A DNA stretch of 64,000 bases from Pseudonocardia sp. SCN 73-27 (lineage in GTDB: Bacteria; Actinomycetota; Actinomycetes; Mycobacteriales; Pseudonocardiaceae): contig MEGH01000005.1 in assembly GCA_001725415.1 (NCBI GenBank), forward strand, positions 73,218-137,217, written 5' to 3'. Position 1 is the first letter of the stretch. Each line of letters begins with the position of its first letter. This document shows, in pieces, positions 20,198-28,960 of this stretch. The notes under the pieces were generated by a model, which made no database searches, had not been told where the DNA came from, and was given only the letters and a program-made list of their open reading frames with translations. The translations under genes were made by a program, and so were the position numbers.

Positions 20198-20902
20198 TTA
20201 CAGCCAGCGCGGCAGCTCAGGGGCGCCCGACAGGGACGAGCGCCCGGTCAGCCAGCCGGCGATCGCGGCAGCCGGGGCGTCGATCGTCGGAGCTCCGGGA
20301 GCCGACGGGCCGAGCGACCACGTCGACGACCGGTCGCTCGGCGCCAGGACCGCGGACGGGCAGTCCTCCTTGCCCGAGAGCACTGCCGAGACGTCCGAGA
20401 GGAGCAGGTCGACGACACCGCCCGGGATGTCGGTGACCGACGCGCCGGTGCCGAGGTCGACGGCGTGCAGCCAGACCTCGCGGATGCGCATCCACGGCAC
20501 CTCGGCGGCGGGGATGTCGCGGCCCTGGGCGCTGCGAACCTGCGCCTTCCAGTCGACGTCGTCGAGCCGGGTGAGGGTGTCGTCGAGGGTCGCGGTGGTC
20601 GTGGTGAGGTCGGCGCGCAGCCGCGCGGGCGGATAGCCGGCGGAGGCCTCGATGTCGTCGTTGCGCTGGTCGGGGCCGGAGTACATGGGGGTCTCGACGC
20701 CGGTGTGCGCCCACGTCGCGAGCCGGACGAGCGCCTCGGCGTTGCGCGCCACGTGCCCGACGAGGTGCGCCCGGGTCCAGCCCGGCAGCACGCAGGGCTC
20801 CCCGAGCGCTGTGTCGGACAGGTCGGCGACCAGCGCGGCGAACCGGGCCTCCCCCTCGCGCATCCACGCGAGCGTCGCAGTGATGTCGTGCCGGTCGGTC
20901 AT
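20198..20902 (-). CDS. Maleylpyruvate isomerase, mycothiol-dependent type
   Basis: 234 aa. Isomerises maleylpyruvate, the gentisate ring-cleavage product, to fumarylpyruvate. DinB/MDMPI fold: LPGWTRAHLVGHVARNAEALVRL with zinc-type His residues near the N-terminus and MRIREVWLHAVDLGTG in the middle. Actinobacterial members use mycothiol instead of glutathione. ATG 20902 overlaps the ligase stop by 4 bases. It is the last gene of the salicylate operon; its role is fixed by the gentisate dioxygenase and fumarylpyruvate hydrolase genes in the same unit. Confidence 0.87.
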   Translation of the reverse strand: MTDRHDITATLAWMREGEARFAALVADLSDTALGEPCVLPGWTRAHLVGHVARNAEALVRLATWAHTGVETPMYSGPDQRNDDIEASAGYPPARLRADLTTTTATLDDTLTRLDDVDWKAQVRSAQGRDIPAAEVPWMRIREVWLHAVDLGTGASVTDIPGGVVDLLLSDVSAVLSGKEDCPSAVLAPSDRSSTWSLGPSAPGAPTIDAPAAAIAGWLTGRSSLSGAPELPRWL

Positions 20903-22563
20903 GCGGGTGCCCCTTCGGCCAGGCGCGCGGCGATGTCGAGCCGCAGCGCCTTCTTGTCGATCTTGCCCACCTTCGTCGCGACCAGCTCGTCGACCACGAC
21001 CAGGTGCTCGGGCAGTTTGAACCGGGCGACGCCGAGGCGCCCGATGGCGTCCCGGATCTCCTCGAGCGTGACGGTCGTCCCCGGCCGGGGCACGACGTAG
21101 AGGCACACGCGTTCGCCGAGGTCCGGGTCGGGCATCGCGACCGCGGCGACCTGCCCGACCGCGGGGACCTGCTGGTAGACGAGGTTCTCGACCTCCTCCG
21201 CGGAGATCTTCTCGCCACCCCGGTTGATCATGTCCTTGTCGCGGCCCTCGACGACGAGGTTGCCGCCGGACGTGCGGCGGCAGATGTCGCCGGAGCGGTA
21301 CCAGCCGTCGGCGGTGAAGGCGCGAGCGTTCTGCTCGGCGGCCCGGTAGTAGCCGCGCGGGGTGTACGGGCCGCGGGTGAGCAGCGAGCCGGGCTCGCCC
21401 TCGGGGACGTCGACGTCGTTCTCGTCGACGAGACGCACCTCGTCACCTGCGCTGACGGGCCGGCCCTGGGTGGCGCAGACGACGTCGTCGGGGTCGTCGA
21501 GCCGGGTGTAGTTGAGCAGCCCCTCGGCCATCCCGAACACCTGTTGCAGCGTCGCGCCCAGCACCGGCCGGACCTTGCGGGCCAGCTCGTCGGCGATGCG
21601 GGCGCCGCCGACCTGCAGGACCGTCAATGTCGCCAGCTCCTGCGCACCGACGGAAGCGGCGTGGTCGAGCCAGCGCCCCGCGACGGCCGGCACGACGGCG
21701 GTGTGCGTGACCCCCTCGGTAGCGATCGTCGCGAAGGCGCGCACCGGGTCGGGCGAGGGCAGCACGACGACCCGTCCGCCCGCGAGCAGCACCCCGAGGA
21801 TGCCGGGGCAGGCCAGCGGGAAGTTGTGGCTGGCGGGCAGGCTCACCAGGTACACCGACGACGCGTCGACAGCGGCGACGTCGGCACTGACGCGGGCGTT
21901 GTAGGCGTAGTCGTCGTGGGTGCGGGCGATGAGCTTCGGGAGGCCGGTCGTGCCGCCCGAGAGCAGGAAGACGGCGACGTCGCGGCTGCTGATCGGGATC
22001 GCGGCGAGCCGGGCGCGGTCGGCGGCGGGGTCGGTCGACGGGCCGCAGACTGCCCGGAGGTCGACGCTGCCGGGGGCCACGTCGTCACCCGCGACGAGGA
22101 CGAGCCCGACCTCGAGCGAATGGGCCAGCTCCTGGTGGTCGAAGTCGCGCAGCCGGTCCGGGACGGCGATCGCCGTCGCCTCGGAATGCGACGCGAGGTA
22201 GGCCAGCTCGGTCCGGCGGTGCGCGGGCAGCGCCATGACCGGGACGATCCCCGCCCGCAGGCAGGCGACGGTCAGGACGACGAACTCCCAACCGTTGGCC
22301 AGCTGCACGACGATGCGGTGCCCGGCCTCCAGGCCGAGGTCGAGCAGCCGGACGGCGGCGGCGTCGGCGCGTTCGGTGAGCTCGCGGTGGGTGAGCCGGA
22401 CTCCGGCGGCGGCGTCCACGAGCGCCGTCGCGTCGGGATCGCTCTCCGCCGCCTCGCGCAGCAGGGTGCCGAGCGGGACGCCGCCCCAGTACCCCTTGGC
22501 GACGTAGTCGGCGGCCACGTCGTCGGGCCAGGGCACGGTGTGGTCACTGATCGGACTGGGCAT
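20899..22563 (-). CDS. sdgA: Salicylate adenylating ligase, EntE-like
   Basis: 554 aa from ATG 22563, which follows GGGAGGG; an ATG ten codons earlier lacks a ribosome site. ANL-family adenylate-forming enzyme with LLSGGTTGLPKLIARTHDD, PASHNFPLACPGILGVLLAGG, YRSGDICRR and a C-terminal Lys in KVGKIDKKAL. It resembles aryl-acid ligases such as EntE and DhbE, which accept salicylate or 2,3-dihydroxybenzoate. No siderophore genes are nearby. In Streptomyces sp. WA46, as recalled, a salicylyl-AMP ligase (SdgA) starts salicylate breakdown via salicylyl-CoA, and the present gene set matches. It overlaps sdgB by 20 bases. Confidence 0.82.
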   Translation of the reverse strand: MPSPISDHTVPWPDDVAADYVAKGYWGGVPLGTLLREAAESDPDATALVDAAAGVRLTHRELTERADAAAVRLLDLGLEAGHRIVVQLANGWEFVVLTVACLRAGIVPVMALPAHRRTELAYLASHSEATAIAVPDRLRDFDHQELAHSLEVGLVLVAGDDVAPGSVDLRAVCGPSTDPAADRARLAAIPISSRDVAVFLLSGGTTGLPKLIARTHDDYAYNARVSADVAAVDASSVYLVSLPASHNFPLACPGILGVLLAGGRVVVLPSPDPVRAFATIATEGVTHTAVVPAVAGRWLDHAASVGAQELATLTVLQVGGARIADELARKVRPVLGATLQQVFGMAEGLLNYTRLDDPDDVVCATQGRPVSAGDEVRLVDENDVDVPEGEPGSLLTRGPYTPRGYYRAAEQNARAFTADGWYRSGDICRRTSGGNLVVEGRDKDMINRGGEKISAEEVENLVYQQVPAVGQVAAVAMPDPDLGERVCLYVVPRPGTTVTLEEIRDAIGRLGVARFKLPEHLVVVDELVATKVGKIDKKALRLDIAARLAEGAPA

Positions 22564-24601
22564 CGCTGACCCTCCCGGGAACGACGACGGCATCGAGCGC
22601 GACCAGCCCGGTGGTGGTCAGGCGCAAGGGGTTGATCTCGATCTCGTCGAGATGCGGGTTCGCGACGAGCAGAGCGCCGAGTGCGGCGGCGGTCGCGCCG
22701 AGCTCCTCGGGGTCGAGCACGGGTCCGCCGCGCCAGCCGTCGAGCAGGGCGTGGGCGGCGAGGTCGGCGGGCATCGTCGCGGCCTCGGTAGCGGCCAGCG
22801 GCGCGGGCCGGATCGCGACGTCGGCGAACGCCTCGGCCGTCGTCCCACCCAGGCCGAGGAGCACGACGGGCCCGAACACCGGATCGCGACGCACCCCGAG
22901 CACGAGGTCGACGCCCGGGTCGGCCATGCGTTCGACCAGGTAGCGACGGGATCCGAGGGCGTCGAGCGCGCGGTCCAGGGCGGCGGCGTCGGCGATCCCG
23001 AGGTGCACCCCGCCGACCTCGGTCTTGTGCAGCACCGCGGCGTCGAGCAGCTTGACGGCGACGGGCCCGCCCAGCTCGGCCAGCGCGGCGTGGGCCTCGG
23101 CGCGGGTGTCGCAGGCCCGCCGCGGCGGCGTCCGCACCCCGATGCGCTCCAGCAACGTCTTCGCGACGTGCTCGTCGAACACCACCCCGCGCGCAACCTC
23201 ACTGCTGTTCGTCGCGGCCGGAACGACCGTGAGGTTGCGCGCTGAGGTTCGAGCGTCGGCCACCAGGGCCGCCGTTGCTGCAGCCACCCCCCGCGGATCG
23301 GCTGCGACAGCGATCCCGGCAGCCAGCAGGTCGCGCCGGGCCCGGTCGACCGCCTCGCCGCTGCCGCCGACCCCGACGACGAGCGGCACGTCGTCACGCC
23401 GGGCCCGCGTCGCGGCGGCGACGACGTCGACCGCGTCGGGCTCGTGCAGCGCGTAGGCGGCGACGACGTCGACACCCGGGTCGTCGGCGACGGCCGCCAG
23501 GACGCCGGCCAGCTCGGGGCCGGGCCGGCCGGTGTCGACGGGGTTCTCCTGGAACGTCAAGGGCGGCAACAGTTCCGAGAGCTGTGCCTGCGTCCGGCCG
23601 GTCAACGACGGAACCCGCACACGGCGGCCGCGCAGGTCGTCGAGCAGCAGCAGACCCGGGCCGGCCTGCGCGGTCACCACGCCCACCCCGGGGTCCGCGG
23701 CCGGCTGCGCCCGCGCGACGGCGAGTGCACCGACGGCGTCGACCAGCTCGCGCTCGTCGTCGACGACCACGGCCCCGGCTGCGGCGAGCACGGCCCGGGT
23801 GGTGCGCCACGACGTCGCGAGGGCGCCGGTGTGCGAGGCGGCGAACGTGCCGACGTCGTTGCGCCCCACCACGAGCGCGACGACCGGCCGGTGCGGGACG
23901 AGCCGCCGGACGGCCTCGACGAGGCGCGGGCCGTCGGCCACCGACTCGATGTGCAGTGCCACGGCGGCGGTGTCCGGGTCGTCGGCGAGGTGGTCGAGGA
24001 CGTCGGGCATGGTGACGTCGACGGCGTTGCCCAGCCCGACGGCCAGGCTGATCCCGTGCCCGGCCTCGGCGAGCAGGAACGACAGCGCGTGGTTCATCCC
24101 GCCGCTCGCGGCGACGACGGCCACCTTGCCGGCATCCAACGAGGCGACGCCCGGGACGAAGCTGGCGCGGACGTCGGCGGGCGGGGCGATGTAGCCGCTG
24201 GTGTTGGGCCCGAGCAGCCGGATCCCGGTGCGGGCCACGACGTCGGCCAGCTCCCGCTGGTGCGCGACGCCCGGCCCGCCGGCCTCGGCGAACCCGCCGC
24301 CGCAGACGACCGCTGCCCCGGCCCCGGCGGCCGCGGCCTCCTCGACGACCGACGCACAGGCAGCGGCGGGTACGCAGATCATCGCGAGGTCGACGACCCC
24401 GTCGGCGGCGGCGTCGGCGACCGAGCGGTACATGGTGGCGTCGCGGCTGTTGACCAGCGCGAGGTTCCGCCCGCCCGCGGCGAACCCGGCGAGTGAGCGC
24501 GCCAGCGCCGACCCGAGCTTGCCGGGGTTGCGTGACGCACCGACGACCGCGATCCCCCGCGGCGCGAACAGCGCCTGCAGGCCGGTGACGGTCGCGGTCA
24601 C
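22544..24601 (-). CDS. sdgB: Acyl-CoA synthetase, NDP-forming fold; probable salicylyl-CoA synthetase
   Basis: 685 aa from GTG 24601, overlapping the monooxygenase stop as GTGA. Domains in order: CoA-binding Rossmann (about 1-130, RGIAVVGASRNPGKLGSALARSL), succinyl-CoA-ligase-like flavodoxin domains (to about 440, with GTFAASHTGALATSW), and a C-terminal ATP-grasp domain (about 475-685, VAVKLLDAAVLHKTEVGGVHLG). It likely passes activated salicylate to CoA before 5-hydroxylation. Assignment rests on operon position. Residues about 453-471 (SARNLTVVPAATNSSEVARG) are encoded by family A repeat copy 3, between the two halves. Confidence 0.7.
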   Translation of the reverse strand: MTATVTGLQALFAPRGIAVVGASRNPGKLGSALARSLAGFAAGGRNLALVNSRDATMYRSVADAAADGVVDLAMICVPAAACASVVEEAAAAGAGAAVVCGGGFAEAGGPGVAHQRELADVVARTGIRLLGPNTSGYIAPPADVRASFVPGVASLDAGKVAVVAASGGMNHALSFLLAEAGHGISLAVGLGNAVDVTMPDVLDHLADDPDTAAVALHIESVADGPRLVEAVRRLVPHRPVVALVVGRNDVGTFAASHTGALATSWRTTRAVLAAAGAVVVDDERELVDAVGALAVARAQPAADPGVGVVTAQAGPGLLLLDDLRGRRVRVPSLTGRTQAQLSELLPPLTFQENPVDTGRPGPELAGVLAAVADDPGVDVVAAYALHEPDAVDVVAAATRARRDDVPLVVGVGGSGEAVDRARRDLLAAGIAVAADPRGVAAATAALVADARTSARNLTVVPAATNSSEVARGVVFDEHVAKTLLERIGVRTPPRRACDTRAEAHAALAELGGPVAVKLLDAAVLHKTEVGGVHLGIADAAALDRALDALGSRRYLVERMADPGVDLVLGVRRDPVFGPVVLLGLGGTTAEAFADVAIRPAPLAATEAATMPADLAAHALLDGWRGGPVLDPEELGATAAALGALLVANPHLDEIEINPLRLTTTGLVALDAVVVPGRVSDAQSDQ
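23187..23244. repeat. Palindromic repeat family A, copy 3, inside sdgB
   Basis: 21-nt arms (17 of 21 paired) around a 16-nt loop. The left arm starts CCGCGCGCAACCTCAC and the right arm includes GTGAGGTTGCGCGC. Unlike the other two copies it lies within a coding sequence, in frame, at the linker before the ATP-grasp domain. Confidence 0.85.
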
Positions 24602-26097
24602 GACGGCACCCCGACCAGATCGGCGCGCCCGGAGAGGACGAGCGTCGTCGCCAGGTCGGCGTCGGCGTCGGGTTCGACGACCATCGACGACAGCCCGAGC
24701 ACCAGCCGCGCCTGCTCGGAGACGAGGACGCGGGTCAGCGGCGTGCCGCCACGGACGACGACGAACGCGGGCCGGTCGGTGGCGATTCGGTCCAGCACGG
24801 CGAACGCCGTGGGCAGACCCGCCTCGGAGTCCGGGGCGTCGACCGCGGGCATGCCGTCGGCCAGACCGGCCGGAACGAGCCGCCCGTACGCCGACCCGAA
24901 CGGCGTCTCCAATGGTTCGGAGCCGTGCGCGTCGACCCAGCCCTGGTGGCTGGCGGCGACGAAGTCGGGCGCACGACGGGCGAGCCGCGAATCGGAGATG
25001 CTGCGCGACAGGAAGTGGTACGCGAACTGCCACGGCTCGAACGCGTCGTGGTAGCGGCCGAAGTGCTCCCACCAGGACAGGCTCGGCCGAGCCGAGTCCT
25101 GGATCCGCCGCACCGACGGCTGCGCGGCCTCCTCGTAGGCGGCCAGCGCGGCCGGCAGGTCGCCGGGGTGCGCGGCCAGCGCGGCGGCGAGCGCGACCGC
25201 GTCCTCCATCGCCATCTTCGTGCCGGAGCCGACGGAGAAGTGCGCGGTGTGCACGGCGTCGCCCAGCAGCACGACGGGCCGCGGGCGCAGCGTGTGCCAG
25301 CGCCGGGTGCGCCGGGTCCGGAAGTTGCCCCAGCGCGAGTTGTTGACCAGCAGTGTCCTGCCGTCGATCTGCTCGGCGAAGAGCTTCTCCAGGTACTCCT
25401 TCGTGATCATGTCGCTGGCGCCGGGCGGCTGGGTCACGTCGAACTCGTCCAGGCCTGCGCGGCGCCACGACTGTTCGTCGGTTTCGACGATGAACGTCGA
25501 CACCGGGTCGGCGCCGGGTGCGGAGATCGGGTAGCCGTGGACGGCGAAGACGCCGTCGGGGCTGCGTTCGTGGACGAACGTCAGGCCGTCGAACAGGTAG
25601 TCGGTGCCGAACCAGATGAACTTGGCCGTCGCCGTCTCCACCTCGCTGTCGAGCGTGTCGCCGAGCGCCTCCCGGATCCGCGACCCCGCGCCGTCGGCCC
25701 CGACGACCAGGTCGTACCCGGAGAGATCGTCGAGCGCGACCTGGGTGGAGAACCGCAGGTCGGCGCCCGCCTCGCGGGCCCGCGCCTGCAGCAGACCCAG
25801 GAGCGTCCGCCGGACGACCGAGGCCATCCCGTTGCCGCCGCAGCGGATCCGCTCGCCCTTGAGCCGGACCTCGATGTCGCCCCAGTGCCGGCCGTGCTCG
25901 GTGAGCGCCTCGCGCAGCACGGGGTCGGCCTCGTCGATCGCCGCGAGCGTGCGGTCGGAGAAGACGACGCCGAAGCCGAACGTGTCGTCGGCGCGGTTGC
26001 GCTCGAAGACGGTGACCTCGGCGGACGGGTCGGCGCGGCGGATCAGGGTGGCTGCGAACAGCCCGCCCGGCCCACCCCCGACGACGGCGACGCGCAT
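24598..26097 (-). CDS. sdgC: Salicylyl-CoA 5-hydroxylase, FAD-dependent
   Basis: 499 aa. Hydroxylates salicylyl-CoA to gentisyl-CoA. N-terminal FAD Rossmann motif VVGGGPGGLFAATLIRRADP, mid-domain DLVVGADGAGSRIREAL, and LLGDAVHTAHFSVGSGTKMAMEDA, the second FAD contact, with the SxGSGTKxAxEDA sequence typical of acyl-CoA-acting aromatic hydroxylases. Residues about 400-499 form an extra C-terminal domain. ATG 26097 lies 3 bases after the hydrolase stop. Distinguished from simple salicylate hydroxylase by this C-terminus and by the adjacent CoA-ligase genes. Confidence 0.83.
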   Translation of the reverse strand: MRVAVVGGGPGGLFAATLIRRADPSAEVTVFERNRADDTFGFGVVFSDRTLAAIDEADPVLREALTEHGRHWGDIEVRLKGERIRCGGNGMASVVRRTLLGLLQARAREAGADLRFSTQVALDDLSGYDLVVGADGAGSRIREALGDTLDSEVETATAKFIWFGTDYLFDGLTFVHERSPDGVFAVHGYPISAPGADPVSTFIVETDEQSWRRAGLDEFDVTQPPGASDMITKEYLEKLFAEQIDGRTLLVNNSRWGNFRTRRTRRWHTLRPRPVVLLGDAVHTAHFSVGSGTKMAMEDAVALAAALAAHPGDLPAALAAYEEAAQPSVRRIQDSARPSLSWWEHFGRYHDAFEPWQFAYHFLSRSISDSRLARRAPDFVAASHQGWVDAHGSEPLETPFGSAYGRLVPAGLADGMPAVDAPDSEAGLPTAFAVLDRIATDRPAFVVVRGGTPLTRVLVSEQARLVLGLSSMVVEPDADADLATTLVLSGRADLVGVPS

Positions 26098-26100
26098 CCC

Positions 26101-26913
26101 TCAGGCCCCCGCGACCATGGTGTTGCGCAACTCGCCGACGCCCTCGACCCGCGTCACGAGCGACGACCCGGGACCCAGGTACCGCGGGGGCTTGCGGGCG
26201 TGTCCGACCCCGCCGGGGGTGCCGGTGGCGATGAGGTCACCGGGTGCGAGCGTGACGATCGTCGAGATGTAGGCGACAAGATCAGCCGGTGAGAACACGA
26301 GGTCGGAGGTGTCGGCCTTCTGAACGACGTCGCCGTCGACCTCGCAGGAGATCTCGCCCGGCTCGGCGTCGGTCACCAGCCACGGCCCGACGGGTGTACT
26401 GCGCTCGAACGTCTTGCCCTGCAACCACTGCGTCGTCCGGTACTGGTGGTCGCGGGCGGTGACGTCGTTGACGACGGTGTACCCGGCGATCGCGGCGGCG
26501 GCCTCGTCCGGCGTGGCGTGCCGGACCTCGGCGCCGATGACGATGCCCAGCTCGGCCTCCCAGTCGACCTGCTCCGACCCGGCGGGCAGCTCGACGTCGT
26601 CGTACGCGCCGACGAGCGCTCGGGCGAACTTGGCGAACAGCGTCGGGAACTCGGGCAGGTCGCGGCCCATCTCGAGGATGTGGGCGCGGTAGTTGAGTCC
26701 GACGCACACCACCTTCTCCGGCCTGGGCACCAGCGGCGCATAGGAGAGGGAGGCGAGGTCGTGGCGCGGACCGTCGGCGGTCTCCGCGAGAGAACGCCAG
26801 CCCGGCCCGGCGAGGAACGCGACGAGGTCGGGCGCCCCCAGCTCGACGGCGGCCTCGTCGTCGATGCGGACGGCGGCGGTCCCGTTCGGGACGCGAATGG
26901 TGGCGAGCTTCAA
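26101..26913 (-). CDS. Fumarylpyruvate hydrolase, FAH family
   Basis: 270 aa. Cleaves fumarylpyruvate to fumarate and pyruvate, the last step of the gentisate route. FAH-fold motifs: VVCVGLNYRAHILEMGRDLP, WEAELGIVIGAEVRH with metal-binding acidic residues, TARDHQYRTTQWLQGKTFERSTPVGPW, and PGDLIATGTPGGVGHA. The start is TTG 26913, which overlaps the dioxygenase stop (TTGA) and has AAGGAGAT 4-11 bases upstream; no ATG is available near. Second gene of the operon. Confidence 0.88.
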   Translation of the reverse strand: MKLATIRVPNGTAAVRIDDEAAVELGAPDLVAFLAGPGWRSLAETADGPRHDLASLSYAPLVPRPEKVVCVGLNYRAHILEMGRDLPEFPTLFAKFARALVGAYDDVELPAGSEQVDWEAELGIVIGAEVRHATPDEAAAAIAGYTVVNDVTARDHQYRTTQWLQGKTFERSTPVGPWLVTDAEPGEISCEVDGDVVQKADTSDLVFSPADLVAYISTIVTLAPGDLIATGTPGGVGHARKPPRYLGPGSSLVTRVEGVGELRNTMVAGA

Positions 26914-27995
26914 CGGATCTCCTTGCGTGCCAGGCCCAGTGCTTCGAAGACCGGCTCGTCGGAGAACCGGAACGCGTCGAGGCCGCTCTCCGCGGAGGCG
27001 GTGATCGCGACCGGCGCCCACGACGGGACGGCGAACAGGTCGCCCTTCCCGACCTTCCAGTGCTCCTTCCCGACCGTCACGACGCCCCCGCCGTCGAACA
27101 CCTGCCAGACGGCCGAGCCCGCGGTGCGGGTGGTCGCGGTGCGGGTGCCGGCGCGCAGCCGGTGCATCTCGCAGCGCATCGTCGACAGGCAGTCGCCCGC
27201 CGTCGCGGGGTTGGTGAACCGGACCGCGGCGTGCCCGGGCTCGACGACCCCGGGGTGCCCCTCGGCCTCCAGCTCCAGCTGCGCGGCGAGCGCGGCGTCG
27301 GTGTGCTCCCAGCGGTAGGCCATGAGTGGCGACGCCTTGGCAGCCGGGGCGCCGACCGGGGCCAGCCCCGGGTGGGCCCACAGCCGCTCGTTGCGGGAGC
27401 GGTCGGGCGTCTCGCGGGTGGCCGGCTCGTCGGGACCGAACTCGAAGAAGCCGGCGTCGATGGTCCTGACCAGCGGGATGTCCAGCCCGTCGATCCACGC
27501 CATCGGGTGGTCGGACGTGTTGTGGTGCTCGTGGAAGTGCATGCCGGGCGTCAGCAGCAGGTCGCCACGGGTCATCGCGACGGGATCGCCTTCGACGTTG
27601 GTCCACACCCCCTCGCCCTCGACGACGAACCGGAAGGCCGTCTGCGTGTGGCGGTGCGCGGGGGCCTCCTCGCGCGGACCGAGGTACTGGATCGCGGCCC
27701 AGAGCGTCGGCGTCGCGTACGCGGTACCGGGCAGGCCGGGGTTGGCCAGCGCGATCGCGCGACGTTCGCCGCCGCGCCCGACGGGCACCAGCGCACCGGC
27801 GCGCTCGGCGAGCGGCAGCAGCGTCGACCAGCGCCAGAGCATCGGGACCGAGTCGGGGCTCGGTGTGACGGGCATGAGTCCGCCGATCTGGGTCCACAGC
27901 GGCGTCATGTGGGCCGCCGCGAAGTCGGCGTAGAGCGCGTCGAGCTGCTCCTGCTCCGCTGCGGTGATCTCCGGCAGCCGGTCGGTCGCGGTCAT
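26910..27995 (-). CDS. sdgD: Gentisate 1,2-dioxygenase
   Basis: 361 aa. Opens the gentisate ring to maleylpyruvate. Bicupin: the N-terminal cupin has PAHRHTQTAFRFVVEGEG with the iron His ligands and LTPGMHFHEHHN, and the C-terminal cupin has VWQVFDGGGVVTVGKEHWKVGKGDLFAVPSW. Length and motifs fit the family. ATG 27995 follows GGGGAGGG. First gene of a six-gene operon running to 20198 with overlaps or gaps of at most 3 bases throughout. Confidence 0.93.
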   Translation of the reverse strand: MTATDRLPEITAAEQEQLDALYADFAAAHMTPLWTQIGGLMPVTPSPDSVPMLWRWSTLLPLAERAGALVPVGRGGERRAIALANPGLPGTAYATPTLWAAIQYLGPREEAPAHRHTQTAFRFVVEGEGVWTNVEGDPVAMTRGDLLLTPGMHFHEHHNTSDHPMAWIDGLDIPLVRTIDAGFFEFGPDEPATRETPDRSRNERLWAHPGLAPVGAPAAKASPLMAYRWEHTDAALAAQLELEAEGHPGVVEPGHAAVRFTNPATAGDCLSTMRCEMHRLRAGTRTATTRTAGSAVWQVFDGGGVVTVGKEHWKVGKGDLFAVPSWAPVAITASAESGLDAFRFSDEPVFEALGLARKEIR

Positions 27996-28243
27996 CGCAC
28001 CCTCCCCACGCCCACGGCGGCGGGCCGGGAGGCCCACGTTCTCGACGGCACCGTGGCGGAACGACCCGAATGTACGACGCCGAGACGACGTCCGTCCATG
28101 TTTCGTTACTCTTGCCCGCGGCGGGACACGTGCCACATCGTTGACGACCGACGTACAAATGCAGCACGATGACCCGGCCGCCGTGACGGCGGTCACCCGA
28201 GCGGTGCACATTCGAAGCCCAAACGATGCCAACGGAGGCAGTG

Positions 28244-28960
28244 ATGTCGGAGACGTTCGTGCTGATCACCGGCGCCTGGCACGGCGGCTGGGCCTGGCGA
28301 CCGGTGGCCGAGCACCTGCGCGCCGCCGGCCACCGCGTGCTCACCCCCACCCTGCCCGGCCTCCACGACGGAGACGACCCGACCGCGTACCAGCTCTCCG
28401 ACGTCGCCGACGCGATCGTCGACCTCGTCGAGAGCAACGACCTGCGCGACGTCACGCTCGTCGCCCACAGCTGGGGCGGCTACCCGATGACGATGGCGGC
28501 GCCGCGCCTGAAGGACCGGCTGCGCAAGATCGTCTACTGGAGTGCGTTCGTCCCGGCGAAGGGCCGCACCCTCAACGACGAGGTGCCGCCGCACTACACG
28601 GAGATGTTCGAGGGCCTGGCCGCTGCGTCGGGCAACAACTCCGTCGCGATGCCGTTCGAGGTGTGGCAGGCCGCGTTCATGAACGACGCGCCCGAGGATG
28701 TGCAGCGCATCGTCCACGCGCTGATGGTGCCGCACCCGATGCAGTACTTCACGACGAGCGTCGAGCCGCTCGACCCCGCCGCCTTGGGGGTGCCGGCCGC
28801 CTACGTGCTCAGCGTCGGCGACATCGCGCTGCCGCCCGGCGAGTTCGGCTGGGAGCGGTTCGCCGAGCGCCTGGGGGTCACCCCGATCGAGGCGCCGGGC
28901 AGCCACGAGGCCTGCTTCACCGAGCCGGCCGGCCTGGCCGAGGCCATCCTCAAAGCCTGA
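28244..28960 (+). CDS. Alpha/beta hydrolase, methyl-ester esterase-like
   Basis: 238 aa from ATG 28244 after GGAGG; an ATG six codons earlier lacks a site. Alpha/beta fold with ITGAWHGGWAW (oxyanion loop), nucleophile elbow VAHSWGGYP with the catalytic Ser, an Asp region near SVGDIALP and His in GSHEACFTEP. The opening resembles the plant methyl-salicylate esterase / hydroxynitrile lyase group, common also in actinobacteria. Divergent from the gentisate dioxygenase across a 248-base gap. A role in releasing salicylate from an ester is attractive by context but unproven. Confidence 0.75.
   Translation: MSETFVLITGAWHGGWAWRPVAEHLRAAGHRVLTPTLPGLHDGDDPTAYQLSDVADAIVDLVESNDLRDVTLVAHSWGGYPMTMAAPRLKDRLRKIVYWSAFVPAKGRTLNDEVPPHYTEMFEGLAAASGNNSVAMPFEVWQAAFMNDAPEDVQRIVHALMVPHPMQYFTTSVEPLDPAALGVPAAYVLSVGDIALPPGEFGWERFAERLGVTPIEAPGSHEACFTEPAGLAEAILKA

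Noticed and set aside
20899..22563. Siderophore 2,3-dihydroxybenzoate-AMP ligase
   Set aside because: Sequence is EntE-like, but there are no isochorismate or NRPS genes, and it is embedded in a salicylate/gentisate operon.
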